Shown: piece by piece, positions 50,402 to 59,978 of the stretch
How the letters are laid out: each line of letters starts with the position of its first letter
Position numbering within the stretch: the first letter of the stretch is position 1
Source of the DNA: G963668185 sp965237445
GTDB taxonomy: Bacteria > Chloroflexota > Dehalococcoidia > Lucifugimonadales > G963668185
Length of the DNA: 64,000 bases
Assembly: GCA_965237445.1 (NCBI GenBank)
Contig: OZ250142.1
Span: 1,488,001-1,552,000 of the forward strand
Reading direction: 5' to 3'
Made by a program: the position numbers and the translations under genes
The notes under the pieces: model-generated
The model's input: only the letters and a program-made list of their open reading frames with translations
Databases searched by the model: none
What the model was told of the DNA's origin: nothing

Positions 50402-50584
50402 ATGACCTCTCAACCGGACAAAGAAGACAGGGAAGAAGCTGCTCCCGATGAAGGTGACGACGGCGCAACCGCCTCCGAGTCAGAGTCCGGCACGGTAACC
50501 GGAACGCCCGCAAGCGAACTAGCCGAAGGCACAGATGCCGTTGACTCTAGGTCCGGAGATGAAGCGCCGGAGGGACTGGAATGA
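50402..50584 (+). CDS. Small acidic low-complexity ORF, probably the detached N-terminus of the PH-domain gene
   Basis: Sixty residues, very rich in Asp, Glu and Ser (MTSQPDKEDREEAAPDEGDD at the start, SRSGDEAPEGLE at the end), with no folded domain. Its stop overlaps the next ATG (ATGA at 50581). The segment encoding SGDEAPE is duplicated 71 bases later in the next gene and in the same codon phase; removing those 71 bases joins this ORF in frame with the PH-domain protein. It may still be translated in coupling with it. Confidence 0.5.
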   Translation: MTSQPDKEDREEAAPDEGDDGATASESESGTVTGTPASELAEGTDAVDSRSGDEAPEGLE

Positions 50585-51060
50585 AGCCGTACCGGTTCGA
50601 TGCCGCCGACTCCGACTCCGAGTCCGGAGATGAAGCGCCGGAGATGGAGTACCGGCAATCCAGTTGGGCATGGGGATGGCCCCTCATCCCGTGGGCGATA
50701 CTGATCATCCTGCAGATATACGTTGCCGGCGATCCGATCTTTACGATTATGTTCTTCGCCCTGGCCGGGATCATGACGCTTCCCAGATACCTCCGCTGGA
50801 GGAGCACTTCGTACGTCGTCTCGCCGGACGGCATCAGGGTGGCGCACCAGTCCATGTCGGGCGGGCAGGACTTTGAAGTCGAGTTCTCAGAAATCATAAG
50901 CATTGAAACCGAACGTGGATTCTTGGATCGAACGCTTGGTTACAAGACCATTGAGATACTTCTCAAAGACAAGGGCTTGGCCAAGCTCACGTTCCTGCCC
51001 GTGAACGCCGACATAGACGATGTGATCCGCGAAAGGATCGGGGAGCTGCAACGTGACTGA
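50581..51060 (+). CDS. Membrane PH-domain (bPH2-like) protein
   Basis: This 159-residue protein starts with an acidic tail (DSDSESGDEAPE), then one or two membrane helices (WAWGWPLIPWAILIILQI and PIFTIMFFALAGIM), then a bacterial PH-like domain: TSYVVSPDGIRVAHQ, VEFSEIISIETERG, YKTIEILLKDKGLAKLTF. Such proteins are membrane-associated with unknown ligands. Its stop overlaps the GTG start of the amidohydrolase at 51053, suggesting an operon. Confidence 0.78.
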   Translation: MKPYRFDAADSDSESGDEAPEMEYRQSSWAWGWPLIPWAILIILQIYVAGDPIFTIMFFALAGIMTLPRYLRWRSTSYVVSPDGIRVAHQSMSGGQDFEVEFSEIISIETERGFLDRTLGYKTIEILLKDKGLAKLTFLPVNADIDDVIRERIGELQRD

Positions 51061-52312
51061 CTCCCAGTTCACGCTGATCAAGGCCGCGAGGCTCATCGAC
51101 GGCACCGGAGCGCCTGTGCTGGAGCGAGGCGCTGTCCTCATCGAGGGAGACGTGATACGCGCAGTCGGTGGCGAGGAGAGCGTCTTCGCGCCGGAGGGAG
51201 CCCATGTCGAGGAGCTCGACTACGGGGACCGGACGATTCTCCCTGGACTAGTGGACTGCCACGTTCACCTCAACGGCATCGGGGACGGGCGCCGGGGCGA
51301 CGATCTCGTCCAACTGCCGGACGAGGTCCTGGCAATCCAGTCGGCCGAGAACGCCCGCAGGCACCTCTTCTCCGGAGTTACGACCATCCGGGACCTTGGC
51401 GCAAAGAACCGGACGACGTTCGCGCTCCGGGAGGCGATGGAAGAAGGCCTTGCCGTCGGTCCGAGGCTGGTCCTCTCTGGCCGTCCCATGGCCATCGTTG
51501 GAGGGCACCTGAGCTACTTCGGCATCCAGGCCACCGGCCCGGACGAGTGTCGAGCCGCAGTCCGCCAGCTAGTCAAAGAGGGTGCGGACTTCATCAAGAT
51601 CACCGCCACCGGCGGCAGCACGATGACCTCGTTCCCGTTGCTGCCTTCGTTCACCGTCCCTGAGTTGAAGGCGATCATCGAGGAGGCCCACAAGTTCGGC
51701 AAGCACGCGGCGGCTCATTGTGCCTCCTCCCAGGGCATGGTCAACTGCCTCGATGCGGGCATAGACACGATCATCCACGGCGTCCACAGGGAACCGGACG
51801 GCGAGGACAGGTACAGGCCGGAGATATCGGAGCGGATCGCCGAGCAGGGCGTCTTCGTTAATCCCACGCTGAACGGGGCCCGCGAGGGCATCAAGGCGCT
51901 GGAGGCAAAGAGCGCCCGCACGGGCCTCACCCCCCAGGAACAGGACAGGCTGGACCGGTCCAGGCGCGGCGTCGAGACCAGGGCGGACCACTTTGCACGC
52001 ATGAGAGAGGCCGGAGTGACAATGGTCTGCGGCTCCGACTCCGCTTGGGGCCGCCACACCATGGGCCACTTCCACGACGAGATTGACGCCCACGTGAATG
52101 CCGGCATGACTCCCATGGAGGCCATTGTCAGCGCCACCGGCGACTCCGCCCGCTCCTGCTGGGCCGAAGACCGCGTCGGAACGCTCGAGCAAGACAAGCT
52201 GGCCGACATCCTGGTGGTCGAAGGAGACCCCTCTCAGGACGTCATGGCCCTCGCAAACGTGGCGGACGTGTTCCTCGGCGGGGTCAAGGTAGACCGCACC
52301 AGCCCTGCCTGA
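51053..52312 (+). CDS. Imidazolonepropionase-like amidohydrolase
   Basis: This 419-residue protein belongs to the amidohydrolase superfamily near prolidase-like and imidazolonepropionase-like hydrolases. Metal-binding DCHVHLNGIGD follows LPGLV; FIKITATGG carries the bridging Lys; HAAAHCASSQGM and IIHGVHRE supply later His ligands; VCGSDSAWGRH the Asp. C-terminus DKLADILVVEGDP. The GTG start overlaps the PH gene stop by 8 bases. It probably hydrolyses an amide or cyclic amide; substrate unknown. Confidence 0.9.
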   Translation: MTDSQFTLIKAARLIDGTGAPVLERGAVLIEGDVIRAVGGEESVFAPEGAHVEELDYGDRTILPGLVDCHVHLNGIGDGRRGDDLVQLPDEVLAIQSAENARRHLFSGVTTIRDLGAKNRTTFALREAMEEGLAVGPRLVLSGRPMAIVGGHLSYFGIQATGPDECRAAVRQLVKEGADFIKITATGGSTMTSFPLLPSFTVPELKAIIEEAHKFGKHAAAHCASSQGMVNCLDAGIDTIIHGVHREPDGEDRYRPEISERIAEQGVFVNPTLNGAREGIKALEAKSARTGLTPQEQDRLDRSRRGVETRADHFARMREAGVTMVCGSDSAWGRHTMGHFHDEIDAHVNAGMTPMEAIVSATGDSARSCWAEDRVGTLEQDKLADILVVEGDPSQDVMALANVADVFLGGVKVDRTSPA

Positions 52313-52392
52313 TCGCGGCCAGACAGTTCGTAGCTGCCAGGCTGCTAGAAGGCCGTAGCTCACCGGGACGTTTGCCACTACACCGTAAGGGG

Positions 52393-54415
52393 TCAGCCCA
52401 GGTCGCGAGGAATCGTGGAGCGCCAGGTCCTGTCGAACACGCGTTCATCGCCCTCGAACGCCTCAAGCTCGCTGGTCAGGTGGAAGTGCATAAGATCGCA
52501 GGTCCACGTTGACCGGGTCTGGACTGTGATCTGCCAGTCTCCTCTGCCGGTGGACATCGATCTGTTGAACTCGGCAGAGGCAGATTGAGGGTCCCCCTCC
52601 GTTATGGAGTACTTCCAGTCGCTGGACCCTCCCGATTCTATCCCGCTGTGGCCGAGCCGAACGCGGCCCATCCCGCCGGAGTACATGGACTCCAGCCTGC
52701 CGGTAAGGACGTCGAGATGGTGCTCCCTGGAGTAGGAACCAGGCTCCAGCATCTCGACTTCGATCGGCGGCCCGGCCTCCGGCTCGTCGAAGTTGGGCAC
52801 GTCGAGATCCTGGACGCGGATCGACCGGACCGGCAGCTCCAGTCTGCTGGACTCTCCCGTGAAGAGGCTGAGCGTTACCGGCTCCGGTGACGGCCACGCG
52901 AAGGGCCAGTAGGTAGGGGATACCGCGAGCCTCAGCCGGTGCCCCGGAGGGACAGCGTACGCTATGGCGCCGAGGGGTACCGTGACGTCGTACCTCTTGC
53001 CGGGCTCCAGGGGCTCCGGATGCTCGTCGCTGTCCCGGTGGGTCAGGTTCAGCATCCGGCGGGTGATCAGCGTCGACTCGCCCGTCGGGCCGACATCACA
53101 GAGCCGTACCGAGATCACTGCGGCCGGCCGGTCCGCGGCGACCGATAGCTTGGCAAACGGAGAGCCCAGGATCTCCAGCCGTTCGGTTAACGGCACCGAT
53201 GTCAATGAGATCGAGAGGCCGTCATCATTGCGTTGATCCGGCGGCCAGTCCGGCAGGTGACCAAACGATGCCCACTCGCCGCCGTCCCTTCCCACCGTCT
53301 GCACGCCGAGGTGGTCGATCCTTCCCTCCGGCTGCGGCTCCTCATCGAGTGTGTGATCGCTCAGGAAGAAGACGCGGCTGTCGACGTTGGGCGTCGGCCA
53401 GCTTGCCTCGGAAAACCATCGCCCCGGCCGTTCGGTGTAGTGGATCTTGGGCGGCACTGCTTCCGGCATCCACATCGTCAGCATCGGGTCTTCCATGACG
53501 CCGGTGTCGGCTCCCTTGAGCCAGTGGTCCCACCACCTGAGGCTTTCCTGCAGGAATCCCATGTTCGGTCCCGGAGGCAGGCTGGTCATGGCCGTAGCCG
53601 TGGCCCCAGGGCCCTATCAACCCCTTCTTCGGCCCCGAGTAGTTGGACAGGAATCTAATGATGACGCCGACGTATGGGTCTGTCCAACCACCGACCATGT
53701 AAATCGGACATTGGATGTCGTCGTAGTTCACGTACACGGAGCCCTGCTTCCAGAACTCGTCCTTCCGCGGGTGGCGCAGCCATTCCTCCGCCCACGGTTC
53801 ATTGCTCTCCATGCGTTCGAACCACATCTCCCGCCACCTGTCATCCACGTGCCTCGGGTCCCGGGGGCTTGGCGTTCATGGTGAACATGGTCGATGCCCA
53901 CTCAAGCGTGCAGGAGGTAACGCATCCGCCCTGATGATGGAGATCGTCCTCGTACCTGTCGTCCGTCGAGCATGAGCTGATCACGGCCTTCAACTCCGGC
54001 GGACGGCGGGCCGCGATCTGTAGTCCGTTGAAGCCTCCCCAGGAGTTCCCAATCATTCCAACAGCACCGGTGCACCACGGCTGCCGGGCGATCCAGGAGA
54101 TGATCTCCAGACCATCGTCCTGTTCCTGCTTTAGATACTCGCCAGGCAACAGGCCATCAGAGTCGCCGCTGCCGCGAATGTCGAGCGAACGAAGGCGTAG
54201 CCGTGGCCGGCCACGTAGCGTTGGTCAGGGGCGTCCATGGCCATGCCCTCATTCTTGCGGTACGGGATGTAATTGAGGATTGCGGGGATGGGGTCGTCCT
54301 CAGCGTCCTCGGGCAGCCAGATCCTGGCGGCCAGCCGGCAGCCGTCGGACAGAGGTATCCAGGTGTTCTCTATCAGCCGAACTCTGCGTGGGAACTCGCT
54401 TACGATCTTCACCAC
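52393..54415 (-). pseudogene. CocE/NonD-type alpha/beta hydrolase gene with three frameshifts
   Basis: Four successive frames make one CocE-type hydrolase. From 54415: ENTWIPLSDGCRLAARIWLP and YIPYRKNEGMA; then from about 54160: GEYLKQEQDDGLEIISWIAR and GMIGNSWGGFNGL (nucleophile Ser in GNSWGG); then from about 53850: WREMWFERMESN, YMVGGWTDPY; then from about 53589: GFLQESLRWWDHWLKG and the jelly-roll C-terminus to 52393. Frame shifts lie near 54165, 53857 (one extra G in a CCCCCGGG run) and 53590. Each looks like a single-base indel. Protein sequence is otherwise well kept, so recent decay or base-calling errors are possible. Confidence 0.85.
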
Positions 54416-54535
54416 TCGCCTCCAGTCAACCTGACGCTAGGTAGGGGGTGTGTTTCCATAGACCATAGGCGCAACGGCCTGATCGCGGAAGGTCTCTTGG
54501 TAAGGAGCCCGCAACGAGCGGCTGGAGCGCCGCCG

Positions 54536-57205
54536 CTACGCTCCGATGATCTGACCCAAGACGTCCGAAAGCCGGCCCTTGCGGTCTTCCAGGTCTTGCA
54601 GGCGCTGGCGCTCCTTTTCGACGACCTCTTCGGGCGCTCGCTCGACGAACCTGCTGTCCCCAAGTCGGGACCGGAGCTTGGTCGCATTCGCGTCGATGCC
54701 GTCTAGCTCGGCTTGAAGCCGGTCCTTCATCTGGTCCAGGTCAACAAGCCCGCCCAGCGGTACCTTCACCGTTCCCTGGGACAGGACCAGAACGACATCG
54801 TCCTGCGAAGGTCCCTCGCCGTTAGGGTCCATGTCCAGCGAGCCCACTTTGGCCAGGGTCTTGACCGCGTCTGCCTCGCCGTCCAGAACGTCGGCTATTG
54901 CCGGAGCGTCCACGACGGCTTCCACCGGAACGTGGGGCTGGATTCTGAACTCGGCTCGCAGGTTCCGCACCGATCTCACTAGCTCGATCACGGAGCTGAT
55001 CTCCGCCTCCGCCTGCTCGTCATGAAGCGCGGGATCAGCTTCCGGAAACTCGGCGATTATCAGCGCCTCCGGCAATGCAGACCGGTCGGGCAAGGCTGCC
55101 GCAAGCGTCTGCCATATCTCCTCTGTAATGAACGGCATGAACGGGTGCAGCAGCCGCAGCGTGCGCTCCAGCACGTGGACGAGCGTCGGGATCGCGGAAC
55201 GGTCTCCGCTCCGCAGCCTGATCTTCGCCATCTCCAGGTACCAGTCGCAGTACTCGTTCCACAGGAAGTCATGCGCCGCCCTCTGCGCTTCCCCGAACTG
55301 GTACTCTTCCATCCCGCGATTGGTCTGCGAGACGGTCCTGTTCAGCCGGCTGAGTATCCACCGGTCTTCCCGATGGGTCGGCTTCGGATCGCTCCACTGA
55401 CCGAGGGCCGCGTCGCCCACTGCGTTCGAAAGCACGAAGCGGGACGCATTCCAGAGCTTGTTCGCGAAGTTCCGGCTGGCCTCGATTCTCTTCTCGTTCA
55501 GCCGCATGTCGTTCCCGGCCGACGTTCCGGTCGTCAGCGCGAACCGCAGCGCGTCGGCTCCGTAGACGTCGATGAGGTCTAACGGGTCCATGACGTTCCC
55601 GAGCAGCTTGCTCATCTTCACCCCCTCCGGGTCTCGCACCATCCCGTGCAGATAGACCGTGTGAAAGGGGATATCGCCGACATTCTCGATGCCGAAGAAA
55701 ATCATCCGCGCCACCCAGAAGAAAAGGATGTCGTGCCCCGTCTCCATGACACTGCCCGGATAGAAGTAGTCCATGTCCGCGGTCTCGCCGGGCCAGCCCA
55801 GCGTTGAGTGCGGCCAGAGGCCGGAGCTGAACCAGGTATCCAGCACGTCGTCGTCTCGGGAGAGGTCAAAGCCGCCGCAGGCGGGGCACGACGAAGGATC
55901 GTCCATCTCGACGATTACTTCGCCGCATCCATCGCAGTACCACACCGGGATCCTGTGCCCCCACCAAAGCTGGCGGCTTATGCACCAGTCACGGATGTTG
56001 TCCATCCAGTTGAAGTAGACCTTGGTGAACCGGTCCGGGACTATTCTGATCCTGCCATCAGCCACGGCCCTGCGGGCGGGATCGGCCAGTGGCCCCATCT
56101 TCATGTACCACTGCAGGCTGACGATGGGCTCCACAACCTCGTCGCATCGCTGGCAATGGCCCACCGAGTGCTGGTACGGCTCGACGGCCTCCAACAGGCC
56201 TTCCGTCTCTAGCTGCTCGACAATTCGAGTCCTGGCTTCTGCCCTGCCAACACCTGAGTATGCTCCGGCGTTCTCGTTCAACGTGCCGTCGTCGTTCAAC
56301 ACGTTGATCGCAGGCAGGCCGTGTCTCCCGCCGATCTCAAAGTCTGCCGCGTCGTGGCCGGGTGTTACCTTGAGTGCGCCCGTGCCGAACTCTGGGTCCA
56401 CTGCCTCGTCGGCCACGATGGGAATGGCCCGGTTCATGATTGGCAAGACCACGTTGGAACCGACCCGGCCCGCATACTTGGAATCATCCGGATGCACGGC
56501 CACGCCGGTGTCGCCCAGCATGGTCTCCGGCCTCGTTGTGGCAACAACCACGCCATCGCCGCCGTCTTCCGCCCTGTAGCGAATGTGGTACAGAGCGCTG
56601 GCCTCGTCCCGGTGCACAACTTCCAGGTCCGACAGCGCGGTTGCGCAACGGGGACACCAGTTTGTAATCCGCTCGCCTCTGTAGATGAGGCCCTTCTTGT
56701 ACAGGTTTACGAAAGTTGTGCGGACCGCCCTGTTTGGACCTTCGTCGAGTGTGAAGGCCAGCCGGGTCCAGTCGCACGACCCGCCCAACCGTTTGATCTG
56801 TTCGTGAATGCGCCCCCCGTAGCGGTCCACCCACTCCCAGACCTGCCGGACGAACTCAAGCCGGCCAATGTCATGTCGCGAAACCCCGTCGTCCGCGAGC
56901 ATTCTCTCCACCACAACCTGTGTGGCAATTCCGGCGTGGTCGGTTCCTGGCAGGAAGAGTGTCGGCTCGCCCTTCATCCTGTGCCACCGCACCATGAGGT
57001 CTTCCAGGGCAGTCGTTAGCGCGTGGCCCAGGTGCAGCTCGCCGGTTACGTTGGGAGGAGGCATGATGATGACGAACGGCTCCCTGTCGGGGTCGACTTC
57101 AGGCGTGAAGTAGCCGCCCTTCATCCAGAGATCGTAGACATCTCCCTCCACGGCCTTGGGGTCGTAAGCTTTGGACATAGCAGTGCTGCGGGGCTTTTGG
57201 GCCAT
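54536..57205 (-). CDS. valS: Valine--tRNA ligase
   Basis: This 889-residue class I synthetase charges tRNA-Val. The HIGH motif reads LHLGHAL after MPPPNVTGE; KMSKS reads GVKMSKLLGN. The editing domain has ATTRPETMLGDTGVAVHP. WYCDGCGEVIVE and CPACGG are zinc-like cysteine clusters in the connective region. A C-terminal coiled-coil (MKDRLQAELDGIDANATKLR) with the usual ValS arm ends the protein. The frame is open to 57340, but ATG at 57205 gives the conserved N-terminus. coaBC lies upstream on the same strand. Confidence 0.97.
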   Translation of the reverse strand: MAQKPRSTAMSKAYDPKAVEGDVYDLWMKGGYFTPEVDPDREPFVIIMPPPNVTGELHLGHALTTALEDLMVRWHRMKGEPTLFLPGTDHAGIATQVVVERMLADDGVSRHDIGRLEFVRQVWEWVDRYGGRIHEQIKRLGGSCDWTRLAFTLDEGPNRAVRTTFVNLYKKGLIYRGERITNWCPRCATALSDLEVVHRDEASALYHIRYRAEDGGDGVVVATTRPETMLGDTGVAVHPDDSKYAGRVGSNVVLPIMNRAIPIVADEAVDPEFGTGALKVTPGHDAADFEIGGRHGLPAINVLNDDGTLNENAGAYSGVGRAEARTRIVEQLETEGLLEAVEPYQHSVGHCQRCDEVVEPIVSLQWYMKMGPLADPARRAVADGRIRIVPDRFTKVYFNWMDNIRDWCISRQLWWGHRIPVWYCDGCGEVIVEMDDPSSCPACGGFDLSRDDDVLDTWFSSGLWPHSTLGWPGETADMDYFYPGSVMETGHDILFFWVARMIFFGIENVGDIPFHTVYLHGMVRDPEGVKMSKLLGNVMDPLDLIDVYGADALRFALTTGTSAGNDMRLNEKRIEASRNFANKLWNASRFVLSNAVGDAALGQWSDPKPTHREDRWILSRLNRTVSQTNRGMEEYQFGEAQRAAHDFLWNEYCDWYLEMAKIRLRSGDRSAIPTLVHVLERTLRLLHPFMPFITEEIWQTLAAALPDRSALPEALIIAEFPEADPALHDEQAEAEISSVIELVRSVRNLRAEFRIQPHVPVEAVVDAPAIADVLDGEADAVKTLAKVGSLDMDPNGEGPSQDDVVLVLSQGTVKVPLGGLVDLDQMKDRLQAELDGIDANATKLRSRLGDSRFVERAPEEVVEKERQRLQDLEDRKGRLSDVLGQIIGA

Positions 57206-57267
57206 ATTGTTCAAACTCTCAGGAAGAAATGCGGGGTGGCCCAATTCTAGCAGGCCGCCGTCGGGTC

Positions 57268-58464
57268 TTACCTGAGAAGCTCCGCGATCCGGTCCAGGAT
57301 TCGGTGTGCAGCGTCGAACTTGGACATCAGGGGCAGGCATTCCGCATTGCCGTGTCGGTCGAGAATCGTCACGCGGTTGGTATCGACTCCAAACCCGCTG
57401 CCCTCCTCGGTGATGTCGTTGGCGGCAATCAGTTCGAGGCCCTTCTTTCTGACCTTGGCCCGAGCGTTCTCAAGAACGTTGTCACTCTCAGCCGCGAAGC
57501 CGATTCGCAGGACGCCCTCTGGAATCTCAAGCATGAAGTCGTCGTTCTTAACAAGTTCAAGCGTGAGCCGGCCCGCTCCGTCTGCCTTCTTGATCTTCTG
57601 CGAAGAAACCTCGGCGGGACGGTAGTCGCTAACCGCGGCGGCCATGATCACCGCGTCCGCGCCTTCGCAGGCCGAGAGCACGGCACTGCGCATGGATGCC
57701 ACGGTGTCTACGCAGAGAACTTCGGCTCCGGCAAGTGGGGGCATATCGGTAGCCGTCACAAGCGCGACAAGCGCTCCACGGTCCCTGGCGGCCTCAGCGA
57801 GGGCACGGCCCATCTTCCCTGACGAGCGATTTGTGATCACACGCACGGGGTCAATCGGCTCGCTGGTTCCTCCGGCGGACACGACCACCTTCCTTCCTGC
57901 CAGATCGCCGTTCCTCCCCAGGACCAGGCGCAGGTGGTCCAGAAGCTCCGCCGGTTCCGTCATCCGGCCGGCCCCCGTTAGACCTGAGGCGAGTCGCCCC
58001 TCTTGGGGCCCGACCAGGGTCATGCCCCGGTCTCGAAGAGTTTTCGCGTTGGCCTGGGTGGCCTCTGCCTGCCACATATTGCCGTCCATCGCCGGGGCAA
58101 CCACAACCGGCGCCTTTGTGGCCAGGATCGTTGCCGTGAGCGGGTTGCCCGCAAGGCCGGCGGCCATCGCTGCCATCGTGTTGGCCGTGGCGGGAGCGAC
58201 GAGCACCACGTCCGCCCGTTCCGCCAGCGCCACGTGATTGATCGAGAGCTCGGACTCGGTCTCGAACAGGTTGGTGAACACGGGCCGGTGAGTCAGCGAG
58301 CGGAAAGTGAGCGGGGAGAGGAAGCGTTCCGCGTTCTCTGTCAACACAACGTCCACCAGCGCGCCCGACTGGACCAGTTTGCTGGTGAGGTCGGCTGCCT
58401 TGTAACAGGCGATGCTGCCAGTAGCGCCTAGTACTACGTGCTTGCCCTTGAGTATGTTCACCAT
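57268..58464 (-). CDS. coaBC: CoaBC: phosphopantothenoylcysteine decarboxylase/phosphopantothenate--cysteine ligase
   Basis: The 398-residue bifunctional enzyme makes 4'-phosphopantetheine for CoA. The N-terminal flavin decarboxylase shows GATGSIACYKAADL, the catalytic His in INHVALAERADVVLVAPAT, and PAMDGNMW. The usual Cys loop is LASGLTGAGRM with Ser. The C-terminal ligase has VVVSAGGTSEPIDPVRVITNRSSGKMG and NDITEEGSGFGVDTNRVTIL. coaX lies 35 bases upstream; valS 62 bases downstream. Confidence 0.95.
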   Translation of the reverse strand: MVNILKGKHVVLGATGSIACYKAADLTSKLVQSGALVDVVLTENAERFLSPLTFRSLTHRPVFTNLFETESELSINHVALAERADVVLVAPATANTMAAMAAGLAGNPLTATILATKAPVVVAPAMDGNMWQAEATQANAKTLRDRGMTLVGPQEGRLASGLTGAGRMTEPAELLDHLRLVLGRNGDLAGRKVVVSAGGTSEPIDPVRVITNRSSGKMGRALAEAARDRGALVALVTATDMPPLAGAEVLCVDTVASMRSAVLSACEGADAVIMAAAVSDYRPAEVSSQKIKKADGAGRLTLELVKNDDFMLEIPEGVLRIGFAAESDNVLENARAKVRKKGLELIAANDITEEGSGFGVDTNRVTILDRHGNAECLPLMSKFDAAHRILDRIAELLR

Positions 58465-58499
58465 CTGTACGTTCTTGGCAACCTTGAGTTAATTTCGCC

Positions 58500-59270
58500 T
58501 CAATTGCAGTCCCGGTTCATCCCGTAGATTAGCTTCAAGCCGATTAGCGTGAGATTGAGGTCGATCGTGTCGAATATGCCCGCATTGTCAAATAGCACCG
58601 CAAGGCCTCCGGTTCCTATGACCCTGCAGTCTTCGCCGAGTTCAGCTCGGAATCGCTTCACCATTCCTGTGACCAGATCTGTGTAGCCGAGCACAATGCC
58701 GGACTGCAGGGAGTGGACCGTGCTCTTCCCAATCGCGGAGTTGGGAGCTAACAGCTGGACTCTTCTCAGGAGTGAAGTGTTGGCATACAAAGCGTCTGTC
58801 GCCAGTGCGATGCCCGGTGCGATCGCGCCGCCAAGGTACTCTCCCTTAGCGGAGACGGCGTCGAAGACCGTTGCCGTTCCGAAGTCCACCACGATTGCTG
58901 GTCCGCCGTAGAGATGCAGGGCCGCTACTGCGTCCGCGATGCGGTCGGGGCCCACGTCTCTGGGGCTGTCGTACAGGACGCGGACTCCCGTCTTCACGCC
59001 CGCGTCCACCGTTAGGGGGTCGGCGTCGAAGTATTGTTTGCAGAGTTCTACGAAGCTGGAAGTCAACGGTGGCACGACGCTGCACAGGCAAACGTCCGTT
59101 ACGCTATTGGCTGGAACGCCTTTTAGAGGAAGGAGTTGGCTCAGGGCGAGGCCGTACTCGTCCGTGGTGCGGGAGCGGTCCGTGGCGGTGCGCCACGTTG
59201 CCTTCAGTTCGTCGCCGTCGAACACGCCGGCGGTGACGTTGGTGTTGCCGACGTCCAGCGTAAGAAGCAC
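58500..59270 (-). CDS. coaX: Type III pantothenate kinase
   Basis: This 256-residue kinase catalyses the first step of CoA synthesis. Diagnostic motifs are TLDVGNTNVTAGVFDG (ATP/acidic loop), DVGPDRIADAVAALHLYG, and VVDFGTATVFDAV. The frame stays open to 59384, but GTG at 59270 has GGAGG six bases upstream and starts the conserved strand. It precedes coaBC on the same strand, so CoA synthesis genes form an operon with valS. Confidence 0.95.
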   Translation of the reverse strand: MLLTLDVGNTNVTAGVFDGDELKATWRTATDRSRTTDEYGLALSQLLPLKGVPANSVTDVCLCSVVPPLTSSFVELCKQYFDADPLTVDAGVKTGVRVLYDSPRDVGPDRIADAVAALHLYGGPAIVVDFGTATVFDAVSAKGEYLGGAIAPGIALATDALYANTSLLRRVQLLAPNSAIGKSTVHSLQSGIVLGYTDLVTGMVKRFRAELGEDCRVIGTGGLAVLFDNAGIFDTIDLNLTLIGLKLIYGMNRDCN

Positions 59271-59396
59271 CGATTTCCTCCGGTACGCTGCGGCAGCGCC
59301 GCTAGCGTCCAGCGCCAATTGTACCACCGGGGTGACATCGGACCAGTGCCCCAAAATGCAGCGCGCGAGCTTACTGGGCGGCATGCTAGTTCAGTA

Positions 59397-59425
59397 TTGA
59401 CGTGTGAATACGATGCGGATAGAAT
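59397..59425 (+). promoter_or_regulatory. Promoter of the str/S10 operon
   Basis: TTGACG (59397-59402) and TAGAAT (59420-59425) are 17 bases apart, about 80 bases before the rpsL start. It lies in the divergent gap between coaX and rpsL. Confidence 0.65.
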
Positions 59426-59504
59426 GCTCATTTGTCGCCAATTGTAGCGAAGGGTTAACCGTGCGCCTTTCGCGTCTCCCGTTCATTCAGACAGAGGTCA
59501 CGCC

Positions 59505-59927
59505 GTGCCAACTGTAAATCAACTCGTAAGAAAAGGCAGGAAGAGCAAGAGAAAGAAAGACAAGGCACCCGCCTTGCGCTTCTCTTTCAACACGCTCAAG
59601 AACCGCGGACGCCGTGACAAGGGCGCGCCACAAAAGCGGGGTGTGTGTATACAGGTCAGAACTCAGACGCCCAGAAAGCCTAACTCTGCTCTCAGGAAGG
59701 TTGCGAGGGTCCGTTTGACAAACGGCATGGAGGTAACGGCCTACATTCCCGGTGAGGGGCACAACCTGCAGGAGCACTCGGTAGTGCTCATTCGAGGAGG
59801 ACGGGTGAAGGACCTACCGGGAGTGCGGTACCAGATAGTGCGAGGCGCTTTGGACACTGCCGGCGTCTTCGACCGTGAGCGCGGGCGCAGCAAGTACGGG
59901 GCGAAGAGGAGCGGCGGACGCCTGTAA
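59505..59927 (+). CDS. rpsL: 30S ribosomal protein S12
   Basis: This 140-residue protein has the S12 core: PTVNQLVRKGRKSKRKKDKA, RKPNSALRKVARVRL, GEGHNLQEHSVVLIRGGRVKDLPGVRY and a basic end. An additional loop of about 17 residues (RFSFNTLKNRGRRDKGA) precedes PQKRGVC, relative to the 124-residue E. coli form; such expansions occur in some phyla including Chloroflexota. GTG at 59505 with GAGGT upstream. First gene of the str operon. Confidence 0.97.
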   Translation: MPTVNQLVRKGRKSKRKKDKAPALRFSFNTLKNRGRRDKGAPQKRGVCIQVRTQTPRKPNSALRKVARVRLTNGMEVTAYIPGEGHNLQEHSVVLIRGGRVKDLPGVRYQIVRGALDTAGVFDRERGRSKYGAKRSGGRL

Positions 59928-59978
59928 CGGGCGAGTCCGATTAGAGACAAAGACTAGGAATAAACCGAAAGCATAGAA

